DNA from: Clostridia bacterium
GTDB taxonomy: Bacteria > Bacillota > Clostridia > Oscillospirales > Acutalibacteraceae
DNA length: 64,000 bases
Direction of reading: 5' to 3'
Assembly (NCBI GenBank): GCA_017531385.1
Contig: JAFXLD010000002.1
Location: 1-64,000 of the forward strand
The first letter of the stretch is position 1. Each line of letters opens with the position of its first letter. A program made the position numbers and the translations under genes. Positions 16,837 through 26,761 of the stretch are shown one piece after another. The notes beneath the pieces were generated by a model, which worked only from the letters and a program-made list of their open reading frames with translations, was not told the DNA's origin and made no database searches.

Positions 16837-17292
16837 ATGAAAAAAGAAAGACATTCAAAAATTCTTGAACTGATTGATAAGTATGACATAAGCACACAGG
16901 AAGAATTGCTGGAAAAACTCCTTGAATGCGGTGTTGAAGTAACTCAGGCAACGGTTTCAAGAGATATAAAAGAACTTCGTCTTGTAAAACATCCGGCATC
17001 AAACGGACAATATAAATATTCGCTTGCGACAAGTACAGATGAAAAATATATGAAATACTATGCTATATTTGCCGAATCAGTTACAATGACAGACTATGCA
17101 CAGAATATCTGTATGTTGAAATGTCATCCCGGTACGGCACAGGCTGCATGTGCAGCAATTGATGCGCTTGGAATGACTGAAGTGCTCGGAACAATTGCAG
17201 GCGATGACACTATATTTATTCTGTGCAGAACAGAGCGTGCTGCACAGAACACTAAACGTGAAATAGAAACTCTTTTAAAGCATAAGGACTGA
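16837..17292 (+). CDS. argR: Arginine repressor ArgR/AhrC
   Basis: A 151-residue ArgR. The N-terminal winged helix is at residues 1-70 (KILELIDKYDISTQEEL; EVTQATVSRDIKELRLVK), and the C-terminal hexamerisation and arginine-binding domain contains GTIAGDDTIFILCRT. It represses arginine synthesis and activates catabolism when arginine is bound. No arginine genes are in this window, so it acts on distant targets. The start follows AAGGTGAAAG. It lies five bases before recN. Confidence 0.94.
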   Translation: MKKERHSKILELIDKYDISTQEELLEKLLECGVEVTQATVSRDIKELRLVKHPASNGQYKYSLATSTDEKYMKYYAIFAESVTMTDYAQNICMLKCHPGTAQAACAAIDALGMTEVLGTIAGDDTIFILCRTERAAQNTKREIETLLKHKD

Positions 17293-17297
17293 TATAT

Positions 17298-18974
17298 ATG
17301 CTTTCCAATTTAAAAATTGAAAACATTGCAATAATTGAATATGCATCCATAGATTTTACTGATAAATTCAATTGCATGACCGGTGAAACAGGTGCGGGTA
17401 AATCAATTATTATTGATTCGATAAATGCAATTCTCGGTGAAAAGACTTCAAGAGAGCTTATCCGGACAGGAGAGAACAAAGCTACAGTTTCTGCTTTTTT
17501 TACTGATATTTCACCTGTGACACAAAAATTAATTGCTGAAATGGAGCTTCCCTGTGAAGAGGATAATTCGCTTCTTATCAGCAGAATTATGACAAAAGAC
17601 GGCAGAAATATATGTAAAGTTAACGGTGCGAATGTTACAGTATCAATGCTTAAATCAATTGGTTTAAGTCTTATTAATATCCACGGTCAATCTGATAATC
17701 AGGAGCTTATGTCATCAGATCGTCATTATACTTTCATTGATGCAGTTGCTGATAATACATGTTTGTTGGAAAATTATCAAAAGTCTTACGGAAAATTGCT
17801 TCAAATCAAGGACAAGATACGAAAGCTGACAGTTGATGAAGCAATGAAAGCAAGACAAATTGATCTGCTTACATACCAGATTGATGAATTAATAAAATCT
17901 GACATAAAAGTCGGTGAAAAAGATGAGCTTCTTGCGAGACGGAAAATTATCAATAATTCCCAGAAACTTATGTCCGCTTTGAATGATGCTTATTGTGCCA
18001 TAAATGGTGGAGACGATTATAACGGAGCATCATCTATGTTATTTGATGCTGCAAGAGCCCTTTCTGAAGTATCTCAGTATCTTCCTGAAGCAGGTGAGAT
18101 GGCTGAAAGTGTGAATGACATTGCTTATACAATAGATTCATATATATCAGATATCAATAATTTAATGGAAAATTCTCAATTTGACGAAAGAGAACTTATT
18201 GATATTGAAGAACGACTTGATATAATATACCGAATGTCAAAAAAATATGGCGAAACTGAAGAAGAAATGCTGAATTTTCTTGACAAAGCAACCCAAGAGT
18301 TGCATAATATAACATATTCTGACGAATTACTTGAACATCTGAACAGTGAATTGCAAGCATGTGAAAGCATTACAGCTGAAAAGGCTCAATTATTATCTGA
18401 ATCAAGAAAAAAAGCGTCAAAAATTTTTGCAGAAAGAATTCAGAATGAACTTTCATTTCTTGATATGCCCGAAACGGTATTTTCTGTGAATTTCAATGAA
18501 ACAAGTTTTACTGAAACAGGTATTGATGATATTGAATTCCTTATATCAGCAAATAGAGGCGAAGAGCCGAAGTCACTTGCAAAAATAGCATCGGGCGGTG
18601 AATTGTCAAGAATAATGCTTGCAATCAAAAGTGTTCTTGCAGATAAGGATGATACTGATACATTGATATTTGATGAAATTGATTCAGGTGTCAGCGGTAG
18701 AGCTGCAGGAAAAATTGCTCTTAAGCTTAATGAGGTATCAAAACACAGACAGGTGATTTGTATAACTCATCTGCCTTCAATTGCAGCTTTTGCAGATAAT
18801 CATATGCTGATTTCAAAAGCAGTAAAAGGTGAAAAAACATATACTTCTGTTACAACACTTGACAGAAGTGGATGCATTGCTGAAATTGCCCGTATTATCG
18901 GTGGAAACGAAAACAATGAAATTCATCTTAAATCTGCAACTCAGCTTCTTGATGAAGCGTCAGCATACAAATAA
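17298..18974 (+). CDS. recN: DNA repair ATPase RecN
   Basis: A 558-residue SMC-like protein that holds DNA ends during double-strand break repair. Walker A GETGAGKS is at residues 29-36. A long coiled-coil region (about 150-360) follows. ASGGELSRIMLAIK is the ABC signature, and Walker B with D-loop is DTLIFDEIDSGVSG, followed by the switch histidine in ICITHLPSIAAFAD. Length is normal. The ATG at 17298 is five bases after argR, with AAGGACT upstream. The gene is usually SOS-controlled in Bacillus; here it sits inside a housekeeping operon without a visible LexA box. Confidence 0.95.
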   Translation: MLSNLKIENIAIIEYASIDFTDKFNCMTGETGAGKSIIIDSINAILGEKTSRELIRTGENKATVSAFFTDISPVTQKLIAEMELPCEEDNSLLISRIMTKDGRNICKVNGANVTVSMLKSIGLSLINIHGQSDNQELMSSDRHYTFIDAVADNTCLLENYQKSYGKLLQIKDKIRKLTVDEAMKARQIDLLTYQIDELIKSDIKVGEKDELLARRKIINNSQKLMSALNDAYCAINGGDDYNGASSMLFDAARALSEVSQYLPEAGEMAESVNDIAYTIDSYISDINNLMENSQFDERELIDIEERLDIIYRMSKKYGETEEEMLNFLDKATQELHNITYSDELLEHLNSELQACESITAEKAQLLSESRKKASKIFAERIQNELSFLDMPETVFSVNFNETSFTETGIDDIEFLISANRGEEPKSLAKIASGGELSRIMLAIKSVLADKDDTDTLIFDEIDSGVSGRAAGKIALKLNEVSKHRQVICITHLPSIAAFADNHMLISKAVKGEKTYTSVTTLDRSGCIAEIARIIGGNENNEIHLKSATQLLDEASAYK

Positions 18975-18986
18975 GGAGGATGTATT

Positions 18987-19769
18987 TTGAAAATTGGTGT
19001 TTGTTGTGGCTTTGATAATATTGCTGTTGCAGCAGAGTGCGGTTATGATTATATAGAAACAAACTTCAGAAATCTTGCAGAATCAAGTGAAGAAGAGTAT
19101 GAGAAATTCCGTGCTGAACTGATTACCAATAATATTACTTGTGAAGCAGCTAATTGTTTTTTACCGGGCAGCATGAAAGTAACGGGTGAAAATACAGACT
19201 ATGATGCAATAAAAAAATATCTTTCAATCGGATATAAAAGAGCTGCAGAGGTCGGAATTAAAGTAGTTGTGTTTGGTTCAGGAGGTGCAAGAAGTATTCC
19301 TGACGGTTATTCTTATAAAGATGCAATAAAGGATATTATTACATTTGTAAAAGACTATGCTGCTCCGATGGCTGCTGAATATGGGATAGATATTGTTTTT
19401 GAGCCGTTGTGTAAGCCTGAATCCAACATCATAAATACTATAAAAGAAGGTGCTATGCTTGCATCTGCAATTGACATGCCTAATGTAGGAACACTGGGAG
19501 ACCTTTATCATATGTATGTTGAAGGCGACACCTATGACGATGTCAGGGAATTGAAAGGTATATTCCGCCATGCACATATGTCAAACCCTGTTTCTGATGA
19601 TGAAGGTAAAAAACGTACATTTATGAAACAATCAGACACTTTTGATTATAAAGTTTTTTTTGATGCGTTAAAATACATAGATTGTGAACGGGTATCAATA
19701 GAGGCTTCAACCGATAATTTTGAGGCAGATGCTCGTGAATCAATCAAAGTTATGAATTTGTATAAATAA
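18987..19769 (+). CDS. Sugar phosphate isomerase/epimerase-like TIM barrel protein
   Basis: A 260-residue AP-endonuclease-2/xylose-isomerase-like TIM barrel. The family features are IGVCCGFDNIAVAAECGYDYIE at the N-terminus (given as residues 3-24), GIDIVFEPL (metal-ligand Glu), GTLGDLYHMYVEGD, and RHAHMSNPV, plus a C-terminal VSIEAS glutamate. The metal-binding Glu-Asp-His-Glu set therefore looks intact. The substrate cannot be inferred. The start is TTG 18987, with AAGGAGGA 6 bases upstream; a nearby ATG is out of frame. It lies between recN and tyrS and is probably co-transcribed, though functionally unrelated. Confidence 0.8.
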   Translation: MKIGVCCGFDNIAVAAECGYDYIETNFRNLAESSEEEYEKFRAELITNNITCEAANCFLPGSMKVTGENTDYDAIKKYLSIGYKRAAEVGIKVVVFGSGGARSIPDGYSYKDAIKDIITFVKDYAAPMAAEYGIDIVFEPLCKPESNIINTIKEGAMLASAIDMPNVGTLGDLYHMYVEGDTYDDVRELKGIFRHAHMSNPVSDDEGKKRTFMKQSDTFDYKVFFDALKYIDCERVSIEASTDNFEADARESIKVMNLYK

Positions 19770-19786
19770 TTTGGAGGATATAAAAA

Positions 19787-21013
19787 ATGAAAATTTATGA
19801 CGAACTTGTTGCAAGAGGACTTATTGCACAGGTTACAGATGAGGATGAGATCAAAGACCTTGTAAATAATGGTAAGGCTGTGTTTTATATCGGTTTTGAT
19901 CCCACTGCAGACAGTCTGCATGTCGGTCACTTTATGGCTCTTTGTCTTATGAAGAGATTACAGATGGCAGGAAACCGCCCTATCGCTCTTATCGGCGGCG
20001 GTACAGCAATGATCGGTGACCCGTCAGGAAGAACTGATATGCGTCAGGTTATGACAAAGGAAACAATTCAGCATAATTGTGAATGCTTTAAAAAGCAGAT
20101 GGAACGTTTCATTGAGTTTGGTGAAGGCAAAGCACAGATGGTAAATAATGCTGATTGGCTTCTCGGTCTCAATTACATTGATGTTCTTCGCGAAGTCGGT
20201 GCTTGCTTCTCTGTTAATAATATGCTTCGTGCTGAATGTTATAAACAGAGAATGGAAAAAGGACTTTCTTTCCTTGAATTTAACTATATGATCATGCAGA
20301 GCTACGATTTCTATCATCTTTATCAGAATTATGGTTGCAATATGCAATTTGGCGGCGATGATCAGTGGTCAAACATGCTCGGCGGTACTGAGCTTATCAG
20401 AAAGAAACTTGGTAAAGATGCGTTAGCAATGACAATTACGCTTCTTCTTAACTCAGAGGGAAAGAAGATGGGTAAAACTGCTAAAGGTGCAGTCTGGCTT
20501 GATCCAAACAAAACATCTCCTTATGAATTCTATCAGTATTGGAGAAATGTTGATGACGGTGATGTTCTCAAGTGTATCCGTATGCTTACATTCCTTCCTC
20601 TTGAAGAAATAGATGCGATGGATTCATGGGAGGGTAGTGAGCTTAATAAAGCTAAAGAAATTCTTGCTTTTGAACTGACAAAGCTTGTTCATGGTGAGGA
20701 AGAAGCAACCAAAGCTCAGGAAACTGCAAAATCGCTTTTCGGTGCAAAAACAAATGTTGATACAATGCCCACATTTGAACTTTCTGCTGATGATTTCACT
20801 GATGATGCAATTGCTGTCAATGAAGTTCTTGTAAAAGCAGGAATTGCAAAATCAAAGGGTGAAGGCAGACGTCTTATCGAGCAGGGCGGAGTATCTGTTG
20901 ATGATGTGAAACCCACATCGCCAGTTGCAACAATATCAAAAGCAGATTTTGATAAAGGTTATGTTGTTGTAAAAAAAGGTAAGAAAATTTTTATAAAGGT
21001 TATTATAAAATAA
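19787..21013 (+). CDS. tyrS: Tyrosyl-tRNA synthetase
   Basis: A 408-residue class I synthetase. The HIGH motif is HVGH at residues 45-48, the KMSKS-like loop is KMGKT at 227-231, and the tyrosine and ATP-contacting segments (QSYDFYHLY, QFGGDDQWSN) lie between. The C-terminal S4-like domain (about 340-405) has VLVKAGIAKSKGEGRRLIEQ. TyrRS uses ATP to load tyrosine on tRNA-Tyr. A strong TTGGAGG site precedes the ATG. Only 17 bases separate it from the upstream gene, so there is no room for a T-box leader, unusual for a Firmicute tyrS; expression should follow the operon. Confidence 0.96.
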   Translation: MKIYDELVARGLIAQVTDEDEIKDLVNNGKAVFYIGFDPTADSLHVGHFMALCLMKRLQMAGNRPIALIGGGTAMIGDPSGRTDMRQVMTKETIQHNCECFKKQMERFIEFGEGKAQMVNNADWLLGLNYIDVLREVGACFSVNNMLRAECYKQRMEKGLSFLEFNYMIMQSYDFYHLYQNYGCNMQFGGDDQWSNMLGGTELIRKKLGKDALAMTITLLLNSEGKKMGKTAKGAVWLDPNKTSPYEFYQYWRNVDDGDVLKCIRMLTFLPLEEIDAMDSWEGSELNKAKEILAFELTKLVHGEEEATKAQETAKSLFGAKTNVDTMPTFELSADDFTDDAIAVNEVLVKAGIAKSKGEGRRLIEQGGVSVDDVKPTSPVATISKADFDKGYVVVKKGKKIFIKVIIK

Positions 21014-21023
21014 GCAAATCATA

Positions 21024-21065
21024 AAAAATCACCTGACATCAGTAAATGTCAGGTGATTTTTTAGT
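21024..21065. terminator. Bidirectional terminator between tyrS and the FtsX-type permease gene
   Basis: A 16-bp stem (21024-21039 with 21046-21061) with the core ATCACCTGACAT/ATGTCAGGTGAT and a 6-base loop. It is flanked by A-run and T-run on either side, so it can end both converging transcripts. Confidence 0.9.
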
Positions 21066-21106
21066 TTTTTTCAATTATATCGTTTTGTAATCAAATTAGA
21101 TAAGGT

Positions 21107-24100
21107 TTATTCAACTGATTTCAGTGAAGTTACCATATCGATTTTCTTCATTTTTTTGTGCATAATAATATTAACAATTACTGCAAATACTGCGGTAAGA
21201 GTCGCAGCAATAAGATAGCTGTACCATGAAAGTGTCTGAACATACATAACTGTGTCAACTGCACAATAAATTATGAGCATTTTATGAACAAATATACCAA
21301 GAACCATGCCCAATGCGATGCCCATGATTGTCAGAATTATGTTTTCGCGATAAATATATGCAGAAACCTCTTTGTCATGGAAGCCGAGAACTTTTATAGT
21401 TGCCAATTCTCTCTGTCTTTCTGAGATATTTATATTACTTATATTATAAAGAACAGTATATGCAAGAACTGCAGCAGCTATAATAAAAATCAAAACAATA
21501 GCACTTAAAACCCCGATAACTTCATTAAGGGTGTCAACTGTATCGGATACATATGCAACAGCGTTAATACCATCATATGACATCAATTCAGTAGCAAGAG
21601 CAGCTTTTTTTGTTGTATTATTGTTCGTTGTTTTTGAGTCAGACATAATTGACGGTTCTATTGTACCGATAGCATAATTGTAGGAAACAGCTTCCTGGAA
21701 AAGATATTGGTACAGATTTTCAGAAAGATAAATATAGTTGAACGTATAGTTTTCTGTAATATTTGCTACCGGGATGTTTACAGTTACGCCATCAGCTGTT
21801 TCAATCCAGACCATATCGCCAATTTGTGTATCTGTATCCTTTGCAAATTTTTCCGTTATGATAGCTCCTGTGTCATCAAGTATCAGAGATTCATCGTTTG
21901 TGCGATTATTAAACTTAATAAATGATGAAAGTTTAGCAGAGTTTTTTGGAACAAACAAGTAAACGTCGCTAATTTTTTCAGCTCGCTCAGAACCGCCGGT
22001 TACAGATTGCATTGAGGACAGCATTATATCAGTAATTCTGTTATCATCTTTAAGAATTTTCATGAGTGCAGAATCATCTGTCTGTTTTTCAGCAAAAACA
22101 AACTGTACATCATATGCAGAAACACCATTTTCATCATATTGCATTTTCATCAGATTGTTGATAGATGAATAAAATCCTATACTGCCAAGAATCAACGCCG
22201 TACATCCGCCTATGCCGATAACTGTCATGATAAATCTTGATTTTCGCCTGAAGAGATTTCTTGTTGTAACTTTGCTTGTAAAGTTCAGTCGTTTCCATAT
22301 AAAAGAAATTTTTTCAAGCAATACTCGCTTACCCGGCTTGGGAGCTTTTGGACGCATCAGTGTTGCAGGTTGTACTTTAAGTTCTTTTGCGGATGCAATA
22401 ATTGTAGCGCCAAGAGCTATGAAAAGAGAAATAATTGTACCGCCAATTATATATGGAACCGGCATGGTGAATTTCAAAGGTGGAAGTGTAAACATGATTG
22501 AGTATGCCTTATAAACAGCATATGGAAACGCATAAACACCAATTATAATGCCAAGTGTAGAACCTATTATACAAGCAAACAGGGCATATATGATATACTT
22601 TGATGCAATAGATGCACTTGAATATCCAAGCGCTTTCATTGTTCCCATCTGGGTTCTTTCTTCTTCAACCATTCTTGTCATTGTTGTAAGGCACACCAAA
22701 GCCGCAACAAGGAAAAAGATTACAGGGAATATGTTTGAAAGAACTTTTATATTGTCTATCGCATTTTCAAAGCCGGAATATCCCGGTGAAGCAGTTCTGT
22801 CATAAACTGACCATTTTGCTGTATCAAGATTTTTATAAAGCTTTTTTGCATTTTCGATTCTGTTTTCTGCCGCAATGAGCTTTGTTTCTCCTGATGCTTT
22901 TATTGAATTATACTCATCCTGGGCTTTTTGCAGATATGATGGTGCATTTGCAATCAAAGATTTCAGCATATCAAGGTCATTGCCTACCTCATTTTTGCTG
23001 ATCATTAATTCAATCTGTGCCATAGACAGCTCATTTTTTGATCCTTCAAGCTTATTATAAAAACTCTCAAGTTCATCATAAGCAGCATTAAGCTGAGCCT
23101 CAGACGCATTGTATGCAAGCTGTGCTGTATTGAGAACTGTTGCAGCCTGTTCAAACTGAGACTTATAATTATTCAGTTCTTTCTGACTTTTTTCAACATC
23201 TGCCTGATATACAGCAAGCTGACTTTTCTGCTGCTCAAGATACGGATTGATCATCGCAATCGCTTCTGTTGCCATACTCACTGCCGATAAAGAACTTATT
23301 GATGCATACAGGTCAGGATTAATTCCCTGTAAAGTTGAGAGAATCTGAGATATCTGACTGTTGTCCATCTTTCCGTTCTGATAGTCTTCAAGGGAAGTCA
23401 GAATATTACTTGTTGAATTAATTACATTCTGAGTTGATGATACAAATTGGTTTGCAGTATTCAGTGAAGATTGCGCTGTTGTAAGCATTCTTTCTGCTGA
23501 ATTGTATTTATCCTTAGCTTCAGTCAATTGCTGATATTTTTCGGTCTGAAGATTTCTTGCATTTTTATATGCTTCAAGATTTTTATTATATGTTTCTATT
23601 GCATTATAATACGCATTTGAGTTGCCGTTAAATTCATCTTCAGCAAGTCCCAGAGCCTCAGCAGCTTTTTTTACAGCGTCGTTGTATGAGCCCTGGGGGT
23701 CATCTACATATTGCTGATAAAGTTTGATTTGCTCTTCGGCCTCTTTTAACCCTGTTTCATATTTGTTTTTTGCATCATTATATTCTTTTTCTGCACTGAT
23801 TATCTGTCCGGGCAAATCATTCTTTAATTCACTTACACGTGTATCGATATTTTTGTCAGAAACAGCTTTGATCTTTTCTATGACAGGATTTATATGGTCA
23901 TAATATTCATCAGAGCCGGGTTCAAGTGAATCAGCCCCATTGACTGTAACATAAATCTCACTATAGTAGTCATTTGTAAAAACACTGTCAGGTATATAGA
24001 TAAATGTACCGATTTTACCGCTACCGACAAGACTGTTTCCTCGTTCAAATGAAATATATTGCGGAGATCTTATAATACCGACTATTTCAAATTCTTTAAC

Positions 24101-24655
24101 AGACAATCCTGATAGATCTGATCTGGAACCTTCTTCAAGTTTTATGAAATTACCGATCTTGTATGATTCAGGTGCGGACAGCTCACTTGCATCAACAAGG
24201 CATTGATTGTTTTTTGTCGGATATGTACCTTCAATAAGTGTTGGTTTGTTGATAAAGTTATTATCTGCAACACCATAATAATGTTCCTGTAATTTTTTCA
24301 GGTTTATTCCATAAGCACGTGTGCTGATCTGAGAACCGTCAATATCGATTTCAGGTTTTCCGTTGACAAGAACAAGTGCATCAACGAATTTTTCACCCAT
24401 TACGCCGCTGACACCGTCAATTTTTGCAATTGCATCAACATCCGCAGGTGTCAGACCTATTGATGACTGGACCCTGATATCCATTAGCTGATTGTCAGAA
24501 AAATATTTGTCAGCTGTTTCACTCATAGATGGTGCTGCTGATTTTATACCGACAAAAATACCGGTACCGAGTGCAACTATTATGACAATTGACAGAAAAC
24601 GGCTGAATGACCGTCTGATTGCACGGAGAATATCCGTTAGTAATGATTTGCTCAC
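21107..24655 (-). CDS. Giant FtsX-family ABC permease with coiled-coil insert
   Basis: A 1182-residue permease. A transmembrane helix lies near the N-terminus (FSRFLSIVIIVALGTGIFVGI). A MacB-like extracytoplasmic part follows, then about 300 residues of predicted coiled coil rich in Glu, Gln, Asn and Ala (roughly 285-610). A first FtsX core with three helices (about 640-800) and a second (about 1035-1180) complete it. I chose GTG 24655 because GGAGG stands 7 bases upstream; an ATG 24 bases earlier overlaps the ATPase gene and has no site. It pairs with the adjacent ATPase. Such permeases move lipids, peptides or proteins, or transmit force across the membrane; the substrate is unknown. Confidence 0.9.
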   Translation of the reverse strand: MSKSLLTDILRAIRRSFSRFLSIVIIVALGTGIFVGIKSAAPSMSETADKYFSDNQLMDIRVQSSIGLTPADVDAIAKIDGVSGVMGEKFVDALVLVNGKPEIDIDGSQISTRAYGINLKKLQEHYYGVADNNFINKPTLIEGTYPTKNNQCLVDASELSAPESYKIGNFIKLEEGSRSDLSGLSVKEFEIVGIIRSPQYISFERGNSLVGSGKIGTFIYIPDSVFTNDYYSEIYVTVNGADSLEPGSDEYYDHINPVIEKIKAVSDKNIDTRVSELKNDLPGQIISAEKEYNDAKNKYETGLKEAEEQIKLYQQYVDDPQGSYNDAVKKAAEALGLAEDEFNGNSNAYYNAIETYNKNLEAYKNARNLQTEKYQQLTEAKDKYNSAERMLTTAQSSLNTANQFVSSTQNVINSTSNILTSLEDYQNGKMDNSQISQILSTLQGINPDLYASISSLSAVSMATEAIAMINPYLEQQKSQLAVYQADVEKSQKELNNYKSQFEQAATVLNTAQLAYNASEAQLNAAYDELESFYNKLEGSKNELSMAQIELMISKNEVGNDLDMLKSLIANAPSYLQKAQDEYNSIKASGETKLIAAENRIENAKKLYKNLDTAKWSVYDRTASPGYSGFENAIDNIKVLSNIFPVIFFLVAALVCLTTMTRMVEEERTQMGTMKALGYSSASIASKYIIYALFACIIGSTLGIIIGVYAFPYAVYKAYSIMFTLPPLKFTMPVPYIIGGTIISLFIALGATIIASAKELKVQPATLMRPKAPKPGKRVLLEKISFIWKRLNFTSKVTTRNLFRRKSRFIMTVIGIGGCTALILGSIGFYSSINNLMKMQYDENGVSAYDVQFVFAEKQTDDSALMKILKDDNRITDIMLSSMQSVTGGSERAEKISDVYLFVPKNSAKLSSFIKFNNRTNDESLILDDTGAIITEKFAKDTDTQIGDMVWIETADGVTVNIPVANITENYTFNYIYLSENLYQYLFQEAVSYNYAIGTIEPSIMSDSKTTNNNTTKKAALATELMSYDGINAVAYVSDTVDTLNEVIGVLSAIVLIFIIAAAVLAYTVLYNISNINISERQRELATIKVLGFHDKEVSAYIYRENIILTIMGIALGMVLGIFVHKMLIIYCAVDTVMYVQTLSWYSYLIAATLTAVFAVIVNIIMHKKMKKIDMVTSLKSVE

Positions 24656-24668
24656 TTTTTTACCTCCG

Positions 24669-25370
24669 TTACCAATCAATCATATCAACAGAAAGGGGAG
24701 TTTCGTTGATTTCTATTCGACTAACACGTCCGTTTTTCATAGTTATAATTCTGTCTGCAATTGGAGTAATTGCCTGATTGTGAGTTATGATTACAACTGT
24801 CATTCCGGTGTTATGACATGTTTGCTGAAGTAAATCAAGAACCTGCTTACCTGTTTTGTAGTCAAGTGCACCTGTCGGTTCGTCACATAAAAGCAGCTTC
24901 GGATTTTTTGCCAATGCTCTTGCAATTGCAACTCTCTGTTGCTCACCACCTGAAAGCTGGGCAGGGAAGTTATTCATTCTGTCGCCAAGACCTACTTTTT
25001 CAAGAACTCTTGCAGGATTCAGAGCCTTATTACTAATCTGTGATGCCAATTCAACATTTTCAAGTGCAGTAAGATTCGGAACAAGATTATAAAACTGAAA
25101 AACAAAGCCTACATCATATCTTCTGTAATCAGTAAGTTTTTTGTCAGGATAATTATTGATAAGTTCTCCGCCTACACGAACATTGCCGTCGTTGCATTCA
25201 TCCATACCGCCTAAAATATTCAGAACGGTTGTTTTTCCTGCACCACTGGGACCGACGATCATGCAAAGTTCTCCCTGTTCTATGGAAAAAGAAACATTGT
25301 CGACAGCATTGATTGTCACTTCACCCATCTTGTATTTTTTGTACACTGAATTCAATTCAATAAAACTCAT
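24669..25370 (-). CDS. ABC transporter ATP-binding protein (MacB/LolD type)
   Basis: A 233-residue ATPase with Walker [10 protein letters not shown] (residues 40-48), Q-loop in [12 protein letters not shown], signature LSGGEQQR (139-146), Walker B LLLCDEP (159-165) with DEPTGALD, and the H-loop in VVIITHNQ. This is the MacB/LolD/FtsE subgroup that partners FtsX-type permeases. It starts after TTGGAGG, 26 bases past the PBP gene, and its stop is 13 bases before the permease start, so the pair probably shares a transcript with the PBP, FtsW and FHA genes upstream. Confidence 0.95.
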   Translation of the reverse strand: MSFIELNSVYKKYKMGEVTINAVDNVSFSIEQGELCMIVGPSGAGKTTVLNILGGMDECNDGNVRVGGELINNYPDKKLTDYRRYDVGFVFQFYNLVPNLTALENVELASQISNKALNPARVLEKVGLGDRMNNFPAQLSGGEQQRVAIARALAKNPKLLLCDEPTGALDYKTGKQVLDLLQQTCHNTGMTVVIITHNQAITPIADRIITMKNGRVSRIEINETPLSVDMIDW

Positions 25371-25396
25371 ATCTTTTCCTCCAAATACTTACTGTG

Positions 25397-26758
25397 TCAG
25401 TTGATTGTTTTTTTATATAATTCCTGCATAATTGATGATGCCGCAGAACCTGCGTATTTAAGACCTGAACCGCTGTCTTCAAGTATTGCAATTACAGCAT
25501 ACGGGAAGTTGTCATCATAAGAAAATCCTGCAAACCATGCGTGAGGTAATCCGTTATCACGTTCTGCGGTTCCGGTTTTTCCACACATTGTCACATCGCC
25601 GAAAAGATAATCTCCGTAATAATCCGAAACATCAGATCTTAACAGTTCTTTTAGTAGAGATGTTGTTGTCGGAGATATAGTAATTCCTGAATCAAGAGGC
25701 TCTGCTTCATAAACTTTTCGTCCGTTCTCGTTTACAGCTGATTTAACGAAATAAGGTTCATAAGATTTTCCGCCGTTTGCTATTGCGCACATGAAATTAA
25801 GAAAAGAATACGGATTTACTAATGTAGTTGACTGACCTATGCCTGTCCAACCGATATCGGCATCAGTATCAGAAGCAGTTATATTTAAAATGCTTGCTTT
25901 CGTTGAAATCCTGTCATTATTTTCATATGAAACATCAAGTCCTGCCTTGTGAAAAGCTTCTTTTATTTTTTCTGCACCTAACTCAACGGCAATCTGAGCA
26001 AAAGCTACGTTACATGATTGATTCAGAGCTGTTTTAAACGATATTTTACCGTGTACATCGTTGCATATTATAGCTCCGTCTTTGCCGTCACAATAATAAG
26101 TTCTGTTGTAAATATCCGAAATATTCTCTATTGCAGCCATTGCTGTAACCACTTTAAAAACAGACCCGGGTGTATATAAACCTCCATATAAACGATTTAT
26201 ATAAATTCCTTCGTAATCAGGATTTGTGTCAATATCTTCCGGTTTATTATAAATATCATACGACGGAGTGGATGCAACACATATTAATTCACCTGTTTTA
26301 TAATTACATACAGCTATGCAGCCTTTATATGAACCAAGTTCATTATAAGCTGATGCACAAAGTTCAGCATCAAGAGTAAGGTTTAATGTATTTTTTGACT
26401 CTTTGTTAACACCATATATGATGTTATACCCGCTCAATTCGTTTTTGAATGTGTCCTGAATGCCTCCGGAAATAAAACCTTTGTTATCACCCAGTATGTG
26501 TAAAACTGACGAACGGATCCGAGGATCATTGTTATATTTTCGTTCACCATCTTGTGTATATGCAAGTTTAATGCCGTTCGCATCAACTATTTCACCGGCA
26601 CTTGTTAAAACACCGTTTTCATAAAGATGTGCATTTACACTTTTAAGAGCATATTCACGGGCATTTGAAAACATTGAAAACATAAGCAGTATTGTAAACA
26701 AAAGAAAAATCATTACTACAGATACTATCAAAATGATTCGTTTGTTGATTGTTCGCAT
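25397..26758 (-). CDS. Class B penicillin-binding protein (transpeptidase)
   Basis: A 453-residue peptidoglycan transpeptidase with one N-terminal membrane anchor (about residues 8-30). The catalytic SxxK is PGSVFK (S199, K202), SxN is SCN (248-250), and KTG is K394-G396. The region before SxxK is short, with no PASTA repeats, so it resembles the small PbpA type of Actinobacteria and Clostridia rather than FtsI. It forms D,D cross-links. Its neighbours, FtsW/RodA and an FHA protein, match the fhaB-rodA-pbpA order. CAGGAGA precedes the ATG. Confidence 0.94.
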   Translation of the reverse strand: MRTINKRIILIVSVVMIFLLFTILLMFSMFSNAREYALKSVNAHLYENGVLTSAGEIVDANGIKLAYTQDGERKYNNDPRIRSSVLHILGDNKGFISGGIQDTFKNELSGYNIIYGVNKESKNTLNLTLDAELCASAYNELGSYKGCIAVCNYKTGELICVASTPSYDIYNKPEDIDTNPDYEGIYINRLYGGLYTPGSVFKVVTAMAAIENISDIYNRTYYCDGKDGAIICNDVHGKISFKTALNQSCNVAFAQIAVELGAEKIKEAFHKAGLDVSYENNDRISTKASILNITASDTDADIGWTGIGQSTTLVNPYSFLNFMCAIANGGKSYEPYFVKSAVNENGRKVYEAEPLDSGITISPTTTSLLKELLRSDVSDYYGDYLFGDVTMCGKTGTAERDNGLPHAWFAGFSYDDNFPYAVIAILEDSGSGLKYAGSAASSIMQELYKKTIN

Positions 26759-26761
26759 ATA

